DNA of 64,000 nucleotides from Romboutsia weinsteinii. GTDB lineage: Bacteria > Bacillota > Clostridia > Peptostreptococcales > Peptostreptococcaceae. Positions 18,622-27,544 of this stretch are shown here, in pieces. The stretch's first letter is position 1, and each line of letters opens with the position of its first letter. The notes beneath the pieces are model-generated. The model saw only the letters and a list, made by a program, of their open reading frames with translations. It searched no databases and was not told the origin of the DNA. A program made the translations under genes and the position numbers. Location: positions 62,001-126,000 of the forward strand of contig NZ_NOJY02000002.1 in assembly GCF_002250835.2 (NCBI RefSeq). Direction: 5' to 3'.

Positions 18622-19416
18622 CTAAGCTAATATTTTTAAGTTATATAATACTATTCCTAGACCCATTAAAACAAATATTGCTTTTGTAGATGTCATTTTC
18701 TTTCTACCTAATAACCAATAAGTAAATCCAACTATAGCAACTGGTGCTAGTCCTGGCATTACTTTATCAGCTATTTCTTGAAGACTAAACAATACTTCTC
18801 CATTTTGCCACTCTAGTGCAAACTTAGCATTTAAAACACTTGGAACAAGTGCACCTACAACTGTTATTCCTAGTATATTTGCAGCTTCTGTTAAGTTCTT
18901 TAGCAGTCCACCTATACTTCCAACTAACATACTTCCTTTTTCATAACCTAAAGTCATAAACTTATTCATGCAAAATAGTCTTAATAAGTTGAATGCTATC
19001 CATAAGAATATTCCTATTGGTTGACCTTCTAGAGCCATATATGCTGCTATTGATCCTATTACAGTGTTTGGAAGTACTACAAATAATGTATCTCCTACAC
19101 CTGCTAATGGTCCCATCAAACCAGTTTTTATAGCGGTTACTGCTTCTCTTGTTTGTGGTCCTTGCTCTTCTAATGCTAGGGCTGCTCCAACTATTGCAGA
19201 CCCAGTTGATGCATTAGTGTTAAAGAATTGCATATTATTTTTTACTGCTTCTTTTAATCCTTCTTCGTCATTTCTATATATTTTCTTTAATGCTGGTATC
19301 ATTGCATAACAGAATCCTAAACCTTGCATTTTTTCATAATTCCAACAAGTATGTACACCAAATAACCATCTTTTAAAAACAGAATTCATCGTTTTTTTAT
19401 CTATTTTATTACTCAT
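18622..19416 (-). CDS. PTS mannose-family EIID component
   Basis: Membrane subunit that pairs with EIIC to form the sugar channel. From the ATG at 19414-19416 it has 264 residues. The conserved N-terminal block is MNSVFKRWLFGVHTCWNYEKMQGLGFCYAMIPALKKIY, with NTNASTGSAIVGAALALEEQG and the GLMGPLAGVGDT motif typical of EIID, then hydrophobic segments to the end. The start overlaps the last 8 bases of the IIC gene, indicating translational coupling; the longer open frame upstream has no ribosome site. Part of the operon IIA-IIC-IID-IIB-ugl-lyase. Confidence 0.93.
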   Translation of the reverse strand: MSNKIDKKTMNSVFKRWLFGVHTCWNYEKMQGLGFCYAMIPALKKIYRNDEEGLKEAVKNNMQFFNTNASTGSAIVGAALALEEQGPQTREAVTAIKTGLMGPLAGVGDTLFVVLPNTVIGSIAAYMALEGQPIGIFLWIAFNLLRLFCMNKFMTLGYEKGSMLVGSIGGLLKNLTEAANILGITVVGALVPSVLNAKFALEWQNGEVLFSLQEIADKVMPGLAPVAIVGFTYWLLGRKKMTSTKAIFVLMGLGIVLYNLKILA

Positions 19417-20182
19417 CTTCGTTATCCCCCCCACCTGCAAATACAACCGTAGTTTCTTTTCTTCTTTCAAATGTTAACATTGCTAAAGCTAATCCTACAA
19501 ATGAGATTCCTAACATAGGTACATTTAAGTATGCTGCTAACACAAATCCAATAAATAAATATGCTACATATTTCTTTATAGATAAGTATTTTAATAATAT
19601 AGCAATCCCTAAAGCTGGTATTATTCCTCCAGCAGTTTTAAGTCCTCCCATTAACCACATAGGAACATTATCAACTATCATTTGTACTAAATCTGAACCG
19701 AAGTATAAACCTATAGCTACTGGTACTGCTCTTGATAAAGCCCATGGTATAAGTCCTAAAATATTCATTCTTTCTATCATTTCTATATTTCCTTCGTTAG
19801 CATACTTATCTGCTTTTTGTTGGAAGAAAGTATTTGAGAATCTTGCTAATATATCTAACTGAGTAAGTAGTAATGCTACTGGTATACCTAAACTTATACC
19901 AAACTCTCCACCTTGACCTGACATTATAGCAAATGCTGCCCCTAATATTGCTCCACTTGTATAATCAGGTATTACTGCTCCACCGAAGTTACCTACTCCA
20001 AGTGATAAAAGGTTTAGTGTACCCCCTACAAAAAGACCCGTTTGCATATCTCCCATTAATAAACCAGCTATACCTCCAGCTACTGCAGGCTTTGCAAATC
20101 CAAATCCTGTATTTAAACCATCATACTGAGCTATAACTGCAAATAATGTAACTGCTATTATTTGACCTATTCCTATTTCCAT
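19409..20182 (-). CDS. PTS mannose-family EIIC component
   Basis: Membrane permease subunit, 257 residues, with seven or more hydrophobic segments. Typical EIIC-Man features are the N-terminal DGLNTGFGFAKPAVAGGIAGLLMGDMQTGLFVGGTLNLLSLGVGNFGGAVIPDYTSGAILGAAFA region and the LLTQLDILAR segment. With EIID it forms the pore for unsaturated glycosaminoglycan disaccharides, as inferred from the neighbouring GH88 and PL8 genes. It follows IIA by 11 bases and overlaps IID by 8. Start ATG follows AGGGGG. Confidence 0.93.
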   Translation of the reverse strand: MEIGIGQIIAVTLFAVIAQYDGLNTGFGFAKPAVAGGIAGLLMGDMQTGLFVGGTLNLLSLGVGNFGGAVIPDYTSGAILGAAFAIMSGQGGEFGISLGIPVALLLTQLDILARFSNTFFQQKADKYANEGNIEMIERMNILGLIPWALSRAVPVAIGLYFGSDLVQMIVDNVPMWLMGGLKTAGGIIPALGIAILLKYLSIKKYVAYLFIGFVLAAYLNVPMLGISFVGLALAMLTFERRKETTVVFAGGGDNEDE

Positions 20183-20193
20183 TTTAATTCCCC

Positions 20194-20607
20194 CTATTCG
20201 TTAGCTTCTAATTGTTCCCTACATATAATTCCTTGAACTATTGATTCTTTAGTAGATGATATTATATTATTCAAAGCCTCATCTATTTCTTTATTTTTAT
20301 TCATTATTGCTTCAATAACCATGGCTAGATTTACTCCTGAGACAACTCTTATATTTTCTTGCTTTTGCGCTCTAATCATAGATTGATTAAATGGAGTTCC
20401 ACCAAATATATCTACTAATATTAATAGCTCTTTGTCATCTGATGCTAATAATGATATTTTTTCATCTAGTTTTTTAGTGAAATTATCTATTCCAGTTTCA
20501 TCAAGTACCACATACTCAACTTCATCCGTATCACCCAATATCATTTGTGCAGCTTGTAGTAACCCAATACATAATTCACTGTGGCTAGTTAATAAAATAT
20601 TGTACAT
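20194..20607 (-). CDS. PTS mannose-family EIIA component
   Basis: Phosphocarrier of 137 residues, first gene of the PTS operon. MYNILLTSHSELCIGLLQAAQMILG carries the phosphohistidine (H9) of the EIIA-Man family, and LILVDIFGGTPFNQSM is the second conserved block. AGGAGG lies 11 bases before the ATG at 20605-20607; an in-frame TTG two codons earlier is 5 bases from that site, so the true start is uncertain by two residues. EIIA also receives phosphate from HPr and may phosphorylate the regulator encoded next door. A sigma-54 promoter lies 32 bases upstream. Confidence 0.92.
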   Translation of the reverse strand: MYNILLTSHSELCIGLLQAAQMILGDTDEVEYVVLDETGIDNFTKKLDEKISLLASDDKELLILVDIFGGTPFNQSMIRAQKQENIRVVSGVNLAMVIEAIMNKNKEIDEALNNIISSTKESIVQGIICREQLEANE

Positions 20608-20638
20608 TTTCAATATCACCTCCTACTATATTTATATT

Positions 20639-20655
20639 AGCAAGTGCCGTGCCAA
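20639..20655 (-). promoter_or_regulatory. Sigma-54 (-24/-12) promoter of the PTS-ugl-lyase operon
   Basis: Minus strand TTGGCACGGCACTTGCT matches the consensus TTGGCACN5TTGCT exactly. It sits directly after the activator gene (stop at 20669-20671), so upstream activator sites must lie within that gene's 3' end. Confidence 0.93.
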
Positions 20656-20660
20656 CTTTC

Positions 20661-20803
20661 TGTAACACCTATTTTCTTTGCATTCTCATAGTAATCATCT
20701 CATGTATAATAACGATTTCACCAAGTGGTAATGACACCCTGTATTCTTTTAGTACTTCTTTGAATATTTCTTTAGACACATTTAGGAAGTCACTATGACA
20801 CTC
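20661..20803 (-). promoter_or_regulatory. Candidate activator sites within the 3' end of the levR-like gene
   Basis: Three copies of a GTGTYAYA-like element: TGTAACAC (20661-20668), ATGACACC (20731-20738) and TATGACAC (20794-20801). They lie between about 6 and 160 bases upstream of the -24 box of the promoter at 20639. The same octamers occur near the other sigma-54 promoters. Confidence 0.4.
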
Positions 20804-23383
20804 TACAAAATTATCTTCATTTGGATGTGACTTTACTTCATCTCTCAGTACTAAACGCTCTATCATAACACTTATATGTATAAATAAAACTAATTTTAAA
20901 TCATTTGGGAACTTCATATTTAGCTCATACTCGTAGCTATATACTATTTTTTCAACTTCTTCTATAACTTTATTAGGATTTAGTATAGTAAGTTGGTTTA
21001 ATATATTTTGAAGAGAAAATAATTTTAATATATCTTTTTTAATTTCTACTATACCTTTTTCTTTAACCACTCCGCTTAATGCTTTTTCTATCTTCTCTTC
21101 ACCTTCATTATTTATAAGATTTTGCATCTCTATTACTTCTACATCGTCTCTTTCTATTTTAGCTGTCGTTATTATTAACTTTACATCATACTGTTTAAAT
21201 ACCTTATTATCATCACTGTCATACTTTATAGCATTAAAATCTTGGCTTATAACCTCTATGTCAGCATCACCTATACATTTTGTCATTATTTCCTTTAACT
21301 TTTCTGCTGTACCTATTCCAGATATACAAGATACTATTATTGCTTTCTTTTTGGTTTCTGATTTGTAGTATTTGTATTCCGTCTTATTGTTTTCAGATGC
21401 TTTTACTACAATATCTTCTAGTTCTTCTTTGTTTATTATTTTATTTGCAACATCTATAGCTAATTGAGTAGATATGTTGTTTATAATTGCTAGGTCACCC
21501 TTTACTACACTTTTTAACTCTTTGTATATATGATTTAGCGAACCCATATCTACAAGTATTATCGTTCCTTTTTTAGTGTCAACATTTTGAAGGTAATCTC
21601 GTACGTTTTTTACTACAGTAGATACAGGAGTATCCATTGGCATATCAAATGGCTCAAATACAAAGTTCTCAAACATAGTATTAGCAACTGATGCTATACT
21701 ACTAGCCGTTGAAAAACCATGTGCTACTATTATTGCATTACACCTTTTTACTTCATTTATTCTAAAACTATTTATATATAAGTATAAGAATAATCTTAAA
21801 ATGTACTTATTTTCATACTCTAGGTTTTCTTCTATTATTGATGCTATTTTGTTTCCTATTATATAGCTTTGAGGAATCTTTATTTTTAATATTTCATCAC
21901 ATTTTTTAATTTCATTTAGTGTCATAAAGTCACTACTTTTAATATCTTTTAATACCATAATTGAAGATGAAATTAGCTTTGTTGTGCTTCCGTTGTACTT
22001 TATACCATAGTTTTTTCTAATATACTCTAGTGCATTTTCTACTATTCTTTCTATAAACTCATAGGTTATAATATCAGATTGTATTTTAGATTTATTAAAA
22101 GCTATATCGTTTAATATCTTATTCATATGAGATAATACTGTCTTCTTAAATTTTTCATCATCAATCTCACCCTTATTAACTGAGTTGATTGCTATATTAA
22201 TATTTTTAAATGCTTCTTTTATATTGTGATTTTCGTCTATACTTTTTATTATTACCTTTCTGTACTTATCTTCTTTTCTTATTACTTTTAAGTTTTCATG
22301 ATAAACATTTTTTTCTATTTTAAATGAATTTTTGAAGTTACTTGAAATATCATTAGTATTTACTTGTAAAATGCCATCCTCTATATCCAAATTATTTCTA
22401 TAAGCATTAGCACAGCTACTCACAATAATATTTTTTAATAGACCTATATTTCCTTTGCCCTTTATAGATAGAAGTGCATTAACTACATTTTTATGAATTA
22501 TTAAATCTTTGTCTATTTTATTTGATTCTTTTAAGTAGAAGTTATATATCATGTTCAATCTTTCAGAAATTGTTCTCTTATCTAAGCTTGGTATATCTAC
22601 AAATACTGGTATCCTTCTTCTAAATGTATCTAATAGTACTTCATCTAGGTTTTCTGTAGTAGCAAATATAAATCTTACATTTGCACTTCTCCATTTGTCA
22701 GTTTCACCAAGCCTTCTAAATTTACCTTGATCTAAAAATAAAAAAAGCTTTTCTTGTCCTTCATTACCTAGCCTATGTACTTCATCTAAAAATAGATATC
22801 CTCCATTTGCAGCTTCAATTAACCCCGGTGTATCTTTATCTGCACCAGTAAATGCTCCCTTTTTATAGCCAAACAAATTTGCTGATAATAACTCCGGATT
22901 GTTTGCATAATCTGCACAGTTAAATGTAACTAATGGAGATTTTTCTTTTATACATTCTTTGTATATGGCATATTGATGTATTAATGATGCAATATAGCTT
23001 TTACCTACCCCACTATCTCCAGTCAAAGTTATTGGTAGTCCATTATTAGGATATATTGCGGCTGCCTTACACTGTTCTACTTGATCTTTTAGGCTTCCAT
23101 CTGCTCCTATTAAATCTATAAATGGATCCTTATTCTCATCCTCTTCTTCCTCGATTTGTAAATTATTTATCATCTCTGTGTCCCAAAAATACACAGGTCT
23201 AGTATTAGTTTTTATTGCTACCCCTAACTTACATAGCTCATTTAGGTAATGGCTTACTACGTTTCTTTGTAACCCTAATGACTCTGCTATCTCGTTTGCT
23301 GTTACTCCTATGTTACTTTTTTTATTAATATTTAGTTCTGTATAGTGCTTTAATTTTTGTTGAATTTTTTCTCTATTAGTCAT
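20669..23383 (-). CDS. Sigma-54-dependent LevR-family transcriptional activator with PTS regulation domains
   Basis: Activator of 904 residues. An N-terminal helix-turn-helix covers about 20-65 (TANEIAESLGLQRNVVSHYLNELCKLG). The AAA+ domain is at about 85-330, with Walker A GDSGVGKS (122-129), GAFTGA (176-181), which contacts sigma-54, and Walker B YLFLDE (196-201). Then come a PRD (about 430-540), an EIIA-Man-like domain (AIIVAHGFSTASSIASVANTMF, near 555), an EIIB-like domain (VSCISGIGTAEKLKEIM) and a C-terminal PRD. Family members sense PTS phosphorylation state and open sigma-54 promoters. With the PTS operon promoter directly after it and three more -24/-12 promoters nearby, it very likely controls the whole glycosaminoglycan regulon. 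Confidence 0.95.
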   Translation of the reverse strand: MTNREKIQQKLKHYTELNINKKSNIGVTANEIAESLGLQRNVVSHYLNELCKLGVAIKTNTRPVYFWDTEMINNLQIEEEEDENKDPFIDLIGADGSLKDQVEQCKAAAIYPNNGLPITLTGDSGVGKSYIASLIHQYAIYKECIKEKSPLVTFNCADYANNPELLSANLFGYKKGAFTGADKDTPGLIEAANGGYLFLDEVHRLGNEGQEKLFLFLDQGKFRRLGETDKWRSANVRFIFATTENLDEVLLDTFRRRIPVFVDIPSLDKRTISERLNMIYNFYLKESNKIDKDLIIHKNVVNALLSIKGKGNIGLLKNIIVSSCANAYRNNLDIEDGILQVNTNDISSNFKNSFKIEKNVYHENLKVIRKEDKYRKVIIKSIDENHNIKEAFKNINIAINSVNKGEIDDEKFKKTVLSHMNKILNDIAFNKSKIQSDIITYEFIERIVENALEYIRKNYGIKYNGSTTKLISSSIMVLKDIKSSDFMTLNEIKKCDEILKIKIPQSYIIGNKIASIIEENLEYENKYILRLFLYLYINSFRINEVKRCNAIIVAHGFSTASSIASVANTMFENFVFEPFDMPMDTPVSTVVKNVRDYLQNVDTKKGTIILVDMGSLNHIYKELKSVVKGDLAIINNISTQLAIDVANKIINKEELEDIVVKASENNKTEYKYYKSETKKKAIIVSCISGIGTAEKLKEIMTKCIGDADIEVISQDFNAIKYDSDDNKVFKQYDVKLIITTAKIERDDVEVIEMQNLINNEGEEKIEKALSGVVKEKGIVEIKKDILKLFSLQNILNQLTILNPNKVIEEVEKIVYSYEYELNMKFPNDLKLVLFIHISVMIERLVLRDEVKSHPNEDNFVECHSDFLNVSKEIFKEVLKEYRVSLPLGEIVIIHEMITMRMQRK

Positions 23384-23477
23384 ACTTACTCCCCATAAAA
23401 ATATTTTTTATAACCCTTAAAATTGCATAAATACATAATTTACCATATATCTCTAAGATTTTATTTTATATCTAAAA

Positions 23478-23520
23478 ATATGAGTTGAAAATACTTTTTA
23501 TAAATATTTTCAACTCATAT
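23478..23520 (-). terminator. Intrinsic terminator after the PL8 lyase gene
   Basis: ATATGAGTTGAAAATA / TATTTTCAACTCATAT, a 16-base perfect stem; the minus-strand continuation is TTTTTAGATA. Confidence 0.8.
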
Positions 23521-23533
23521 ATAAGCTTATATA

Positions 23534-26500
23534 TTAAAACTTTATAGTAAAATTCTCACTAAAGTTTGACTTGTTGCCTTTCTTATCTACTGATACTAAA
23601 TTTAATATGTATTCACCGTTGTCTAGCTTTAATTGTATTTTTTCATTATTAGCTTTATCTCTTAATTTGCCGTCTATATAAATCTCATAATACTTAACAT
23701 CTTTCTTATTGTTTGGGTTATCCCATGTTACAGTAATTTTCTTCTTATTTTTATAATCCACTTTTATATTAGTAGGTGCTTTTAACTCTTTTACTTCTTT
23801 TATTTTAAATTCTGCATCTATAGAGGCTCCTTTTGTATCTGCTACATTAATTTCTAAAATTAACTTATCTGAAGACTCTATTATATTTACTCTTTCATCT
23901 TTAGAAATTACACCTTCAATTTCTTTATCTAGTGTAACCCTTACTACTCCATTATTTTTCATAGTTGGGTCTGATAATGAGACTTTTAACTTTCCATTTT
24001 CTTCTTTTACCATAACAGATGATTTCTTATCTACTGATATAAAATCAATACTTTTATTATCTTCCCAGAAGTTAGCTTCCGTAATTTTTAATTTATTTTC
24101 TCTTACTGCTTGTACATCCTTTGTGTTAGATAATACTTCTATATCTGGATTTTCATTGTAATATTTTACTTCTTTACTTGATTTATTTGGTAGTAATACA
24201 TATGAATAATTTGCATCACTTGGATTAACTCCATGATCAATCCACATAGTTAAGAAGTTATTTTCTTCAACTTTGTTTGCTTGAGCTCCATTTATATCTT
24301 GCCAGTTACCCTCTCTATGGTCTCTAAGTATATTTACACTTGCTTTAGAAGGGAAATAATAACCTATATCAGTATTTTCTTTATTTCCTTTTATATGTGC
24401 CCAGCTTACTTCTTGCTTAGATTCTTGATCTCCAATATTTTTTATTTCTGCCTTATCATCTACTGTAAATTCTTCATTTCCTGCTTCTGATAATCTTCTA
24501 TTTTCTACTATTGTTTCTATATTTCTATCCTTAGAACTTGATATTCCTGCACCTAAAGCAACTACTTCATCATCAAATGTAAACCAAGATTTTTTAGCTT
24601 GTAAATCCATAACATAACCTTTATCTTTGGACTTATCTAAGTACATTCCATATGCTCCGTACTTTTTATCTATAGCACTTCCACCAACCCAATCTTGGCT
24701 TCCTCTTGAATTTTGTCCTCCTGCACCATCTGCTAACTTTAATGTATCTACTGTAGTTCCTGGCAATCTATAAGGGTCAACTGTAGGCCAGAATCCTTTT
24801 GAGTATTGTTCTAAATCTCCATTATATAAATAAGTCATACCATCTGCTGTATGAAATCCCTTTAAGTTTTCTTTATTCATATTACCTTCGTGCATATAAG
24901 TTCTTGTTGAATACATACTAGTTCCAAATACAAATCCTTTACTTCTATGTACCATTCTGTCCATATTTGCATAGTTATAATGGCCTATTAGCTCTCCTCT
25001 TAATGAGACTGAACTATCATTTACTATTTTATTTGCCATTACTTTAAATTCTAAATCGTTAGTATTTTTAAGTATATCTTTAGCATCATTTTCTTTTATC
25101 CAATACTTTACCATACTTTTTAGTTCTTCTGATTTTTCTTTATCTGCAGCTGGGATATAGTATTTTACAATACTTTTCATAACGCCTTCACCGTTATTAA
25201 TATCTTGGCCTGTAGCTCTTGATATAGATCTTCCACTTACCATATCCATCATAAGTCCCTTATACACTAGAGGTTCAAAAGATTTTTCTATAACATCATA
25301 AATCATCTCAACCTTTTCATCAGGAAGTGACCACTCTGTACCTTCTAGCATATAATTTACCTTACCTATTCCAGATAAAAGTATTGCACCGTATGTTCCT
25401 GTGTATGGTAATGCACCGTGTTGAATTATTGATCCATCAGTATAAAAACCGTCACCACTAGCTACATACTTCAATTCAGGAAGAACATCTACACTAGCTT
25501 CTTCAAGCTTTTCACTATTCTTTCCTAATATGCTTTTGTAAATCATTACTTGGCACATATCTAATCTATTTGCACCTGTAGTTTTAGTAGCAATAACTCC
25601 TGGCTTAGTTGTGTTGCCTTGCCATTGGTCTCTTGCATTTGGTACATAAAATGAAATTATATCCACATATTCATTTATCTTTTCTGATGTAATATAGTCC
25701 TTAGCTAAAACCATAAGCTCTGTTAATTTTTGTGGTGCTCCTATTTGCCAATCCCACCAATTATTGTAGTAACTTTTGTTGTATCTATTTTTCATCATCC
25801 AATCTATTCCATATGTAATATCTTTCATTAAATCAATATTTTCCTTTATATCTGAGCCTTCTAAATGGTAAGCCTTGGCCATCTCTAATAATCTTTCAAA
25901 GCTTTTAGTTATGTTATTAGAGTTTGTAGAATCTTTTAGGTCTTCCCAAAGATAATTCTTACTTTCATCCTTGTTCATAGTTGTCCAGTAATCTTTAGCT
26001 TTATTAACTATATTATTTACTGAATTCATATCATCTTCGTTGCTTACTGATAATAAGTGGTTTGGTACTAGAGAGTTTTTTATCTTTTGTGCTAACTCAT
26101 CGTATATATCTTCTTTATAATTATTAACAACTAAATTAAACCTACCAACTTCATCTCCACTACTATTTTTAGCAACGATAAACGTATTCCCGACACCTCT
26201 ACTTATAACTACTCCATCTTTTATTACTGCTATATCTTCATTATCAATTTCTAAAGAAAATTCTTCAGTCGCATAATTAGGAAATGCCTTAGTTTTTATT
26301 ATATAGTTTTTTCCATTATCTAGATGTATCTCATCTTTTTCAAACTCTACTTTATCAATTTTTATTTCATTACTAACTTTTACATTACACTGAGCTTGTA
26401 TGTTTTGATAATTTTTAAGTGTTGCAGTAACAGTTGCCTCTCCTTCACTTATCCCTTTAAATTCTCCATTATTTATTTCTAATATATTTTCATCACTACT

Positions 26501-27304
26501 TGTCCAAACAATCTCTTCTTGACTTGCTTCTATAGGTGAAATCTCATAGTCTATTTTGCCTGTAGAACCAGGTGTAATTTCCAAATTAGATGTTGATAAT
26601 GTTATGCCTGTTGGTATAATTTCTTTTTCATCTATTGTAAGATTATCTACAATTACAGACCCTGACACTCCTGTGTGTAATCCTGTATCAAATACCAAGA
26701 CTAATTTAAGCTTTACCGCATCTTTTTCAGCCTTTATACTTGCTTTATATTCCTTCCAATCTGTAGTCTCAGATATTGTATGTAAATCTGTTCTCTTTAA
26801 CACATTGTTCTTCGAATCAATATGTTCAACTCTTAAAGCCACAGCCTTGTGAGAAGTATTGCTACAGTTAGTATTTAAGTCTTGAGCCTTTATCCAGCTA
26901 CTTATCTCGTACTCTTTACCCCCAACTATATTTGTTTCAGTTTGGAAAAATCCAGTTGATTGATTTAAGTTTATCTTTACTGCTTTTTCACCACTTTTAA
27001 CATCCTCTGTTATTATTTCTCCTAGCATATCATTTGTTGAGCTAGAGTGTTTTCTTATATCCCATTTTTGTGGCTTTGTCCCGTCCTTCCAAAATGAAGC
27101 AAATGAATCTGTTATTGTATGTAATTCTTCAAAGTCGCCATTTAAATCTAATAGTTTGTATTCACTATTTTCAGAGCTAGCTATACTAGCATTAGGTGAA
27201 TTATATCCCATAATCGTCATAGGTGTTGCAAGTATAAAATTATTGGCTAATAATACAGCCGTAAGCTTTGTATATAACTTTTTATTTTTCCTAATTTTAT
27301 TCAT
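23534..27304 (-). CDS. Secreted polysaccharide lyase family 8 (hyaluronate/chondroitin lyase)
   Basis: Extracellular enzyme cleaving hyaluronan or chondroitin by beta-elimination into unsaturated disaccharides. The 1256 residues hold a signal peptide (1-40), a carbohydrate-binding-like beta domain (about 50-225), two Big_2-type immunoglobulin-like domains (230-312, 316-394), the PL8 alpha/alpha-toroid (about 400-740), the PL8 beta domains (to about 1150) and a C-terminal fibronectin III domain. Catalytic residues by alignment to the known streptococcal enzyme are N579, H629 and Y638, with the same mutual spacing; an aromatic patch NNWWDW is at 514-519. No LPXTG motif or transmembrane anchor is seen. 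A sigma-54 promoter lies 36 bases upstream. No sulfatase is nearby, favouring hyaluronan or unsulfated chondroitin as substrate. Confidence 0.95.
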   Translation of the reverse strand: MNKIRKNKKLYTKLTAVLLANNFILATPMTIMGYNSPNASIASSENSEYKLLDLNGDFEELHTITDSFASFWKDGTKPQKWDIRKHSSSTNDMLGEIITEDVKSGEKAVKINLNQSTGFFQTETNIVGGKEYEISSWIKAQDLNTNCSNTSHKAVALRVEHIDSKNNVLKRTDLHTISETTDWKEYKASIKAEKDAVKLKLVLVFDTGLHTGVSGSVIVDNLTIDEKEIIPTGITLSTSNLEITPGSTGKIDYEISPIEASQEEIVWTSSDENILEINNGEFKGISEGEATVTATLKNYQNIQAQCNVKVSNEIKIDKVEFEKDEIHLDNGKNYIIKTKAFPNYATEEFSLEIDNEDIAVIKDGVVISRGVGNTFIVAKNSSGDEVGRFNLVVNNYKEDIYDELAQKIKNSLVPNHLLSVSNEDDMNSVNNIVNKAKDYWTTMNKDESKNYLWEDLKDSTNSNNITKSFERLLEMAKAYHLEGSDIKENIDLMKDITYGIDWMMKNRYNKSYYNNWWDWQIGAPQKLTELMVLAKDYITSEKINEYVDIISFYVPNARDQWQGNTTKPGVIATKTTGANRLDMCQVMIYKSILGKNSEKLEEASVDVLPELKYVASGDGFYTDGSIIQHGALPYTGTYGAILLSGIGKVNYMLEGTEWSLPDEKVEMIYDVIEKSFEPLVYKGLMMDMVSGRSISRATGQDINNGEGVMKSIVKYYIPAADKEKSEELKSMVKYWIKENDAKDILKNTNDLEFKVMANKIVNDSSVSLRGELIGHYNYANMDRMVHRSKGFVFGTSMYSTRTYMHEGNMNKENLKGFHTADGMTYLYNGDLEQYSKGFWPTVDPYRLPGTTVDTLKLADGAGGQNSRGSQDWVGGSAIDKKYGAYGMYLDKSKDKGYVMDLQAKKSWFTFDDEVVALGAGISSSKDRNIETIVENRRLSEAGNEEFTVDDKAEIKNIGDQESKQEVSWAHIKGNKENTDIGYYFPSKASVNILRDHREGNWQDINGAQANKVEENNFLTMWIDHGVNPSDANYSYVLLPNKSSKEVKYYNENPDIEVLSNTKDVQAVRENKLKITEANFWEDNKSIDFISVDKKSSVMVKEENGKLKVSLSDPTMKNNGVVRVTLDKEIEGVISKDERVNIIESSDKLILEINVADTKGASIDAEFKIKEVKELKAPTNIKVDYKNKKKITVTWDNPNNKKDVKYYEIYIDGKLRDKANNEKIQLKLDNGEYILNLVSVDKKGNKSNFSENFTIKF

Positions 27305-27339
27305 ACTTCATCCTCCTAAATATATATACTTATTTTAAA

Positions 27340-27355
27340 AGCAACTTTTATGCCA
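27340..27355 (-). promoter_or_regulatory. Sigma-54 (-24/-12) promoter of the PL8 lyase gene
   Basis: Minus strand TGGCATAAAAGTTGCT, differing from the kduI promoter only at one spacer base. It is 36 bases upstream of the lyase start. Confidence 0.85.
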
Positions 27356-27440
27356 TATAAACTAAAAATGAAATTCTTTTTTAAATTAAGCATTTTCAAC
27401 TGTTACGTGTGCTATATATAAAAATATATTTCCTTATATA

Positions 27441-27476
27441 TATGACACTTTAGATTTTTACTTAAAAAGTGTCATA
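27441..27476. promoter_or_regulatory. Perfect 11-bp inverted repeat between the divergent sigma-54 promoters
   Basis: TATGACACTTT (27441-27451) and AAAGTGTCATA (27466-27476), 14 bases apart. It lies 85-120 bases upstream of the lyase promoter and immediately upstream of the GH35 promoter, a good place for a shared activator site. Confidence 0.6.
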
Positions 27477-27484
27477 CTGTTACT

Positions 27485-27501
27485 TTGGCATGTTAATTGC
27501 T
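27485..27501 (+). promoter_or_regulatory. Sigma-54 (-24/-12) promoter of the GH35 gene
   Basis: Plus strand TTGGCATGTTAATTGCT: TTGGCA(T), five bases, TTGCT. It is 43 bases upstream of the beta-galactosidase start. Confidence 0.88.
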
Positions 27502-27544
27502 TATTAATTTAGGTATATACTTTAGTCACTAGGAGGATTATAAA

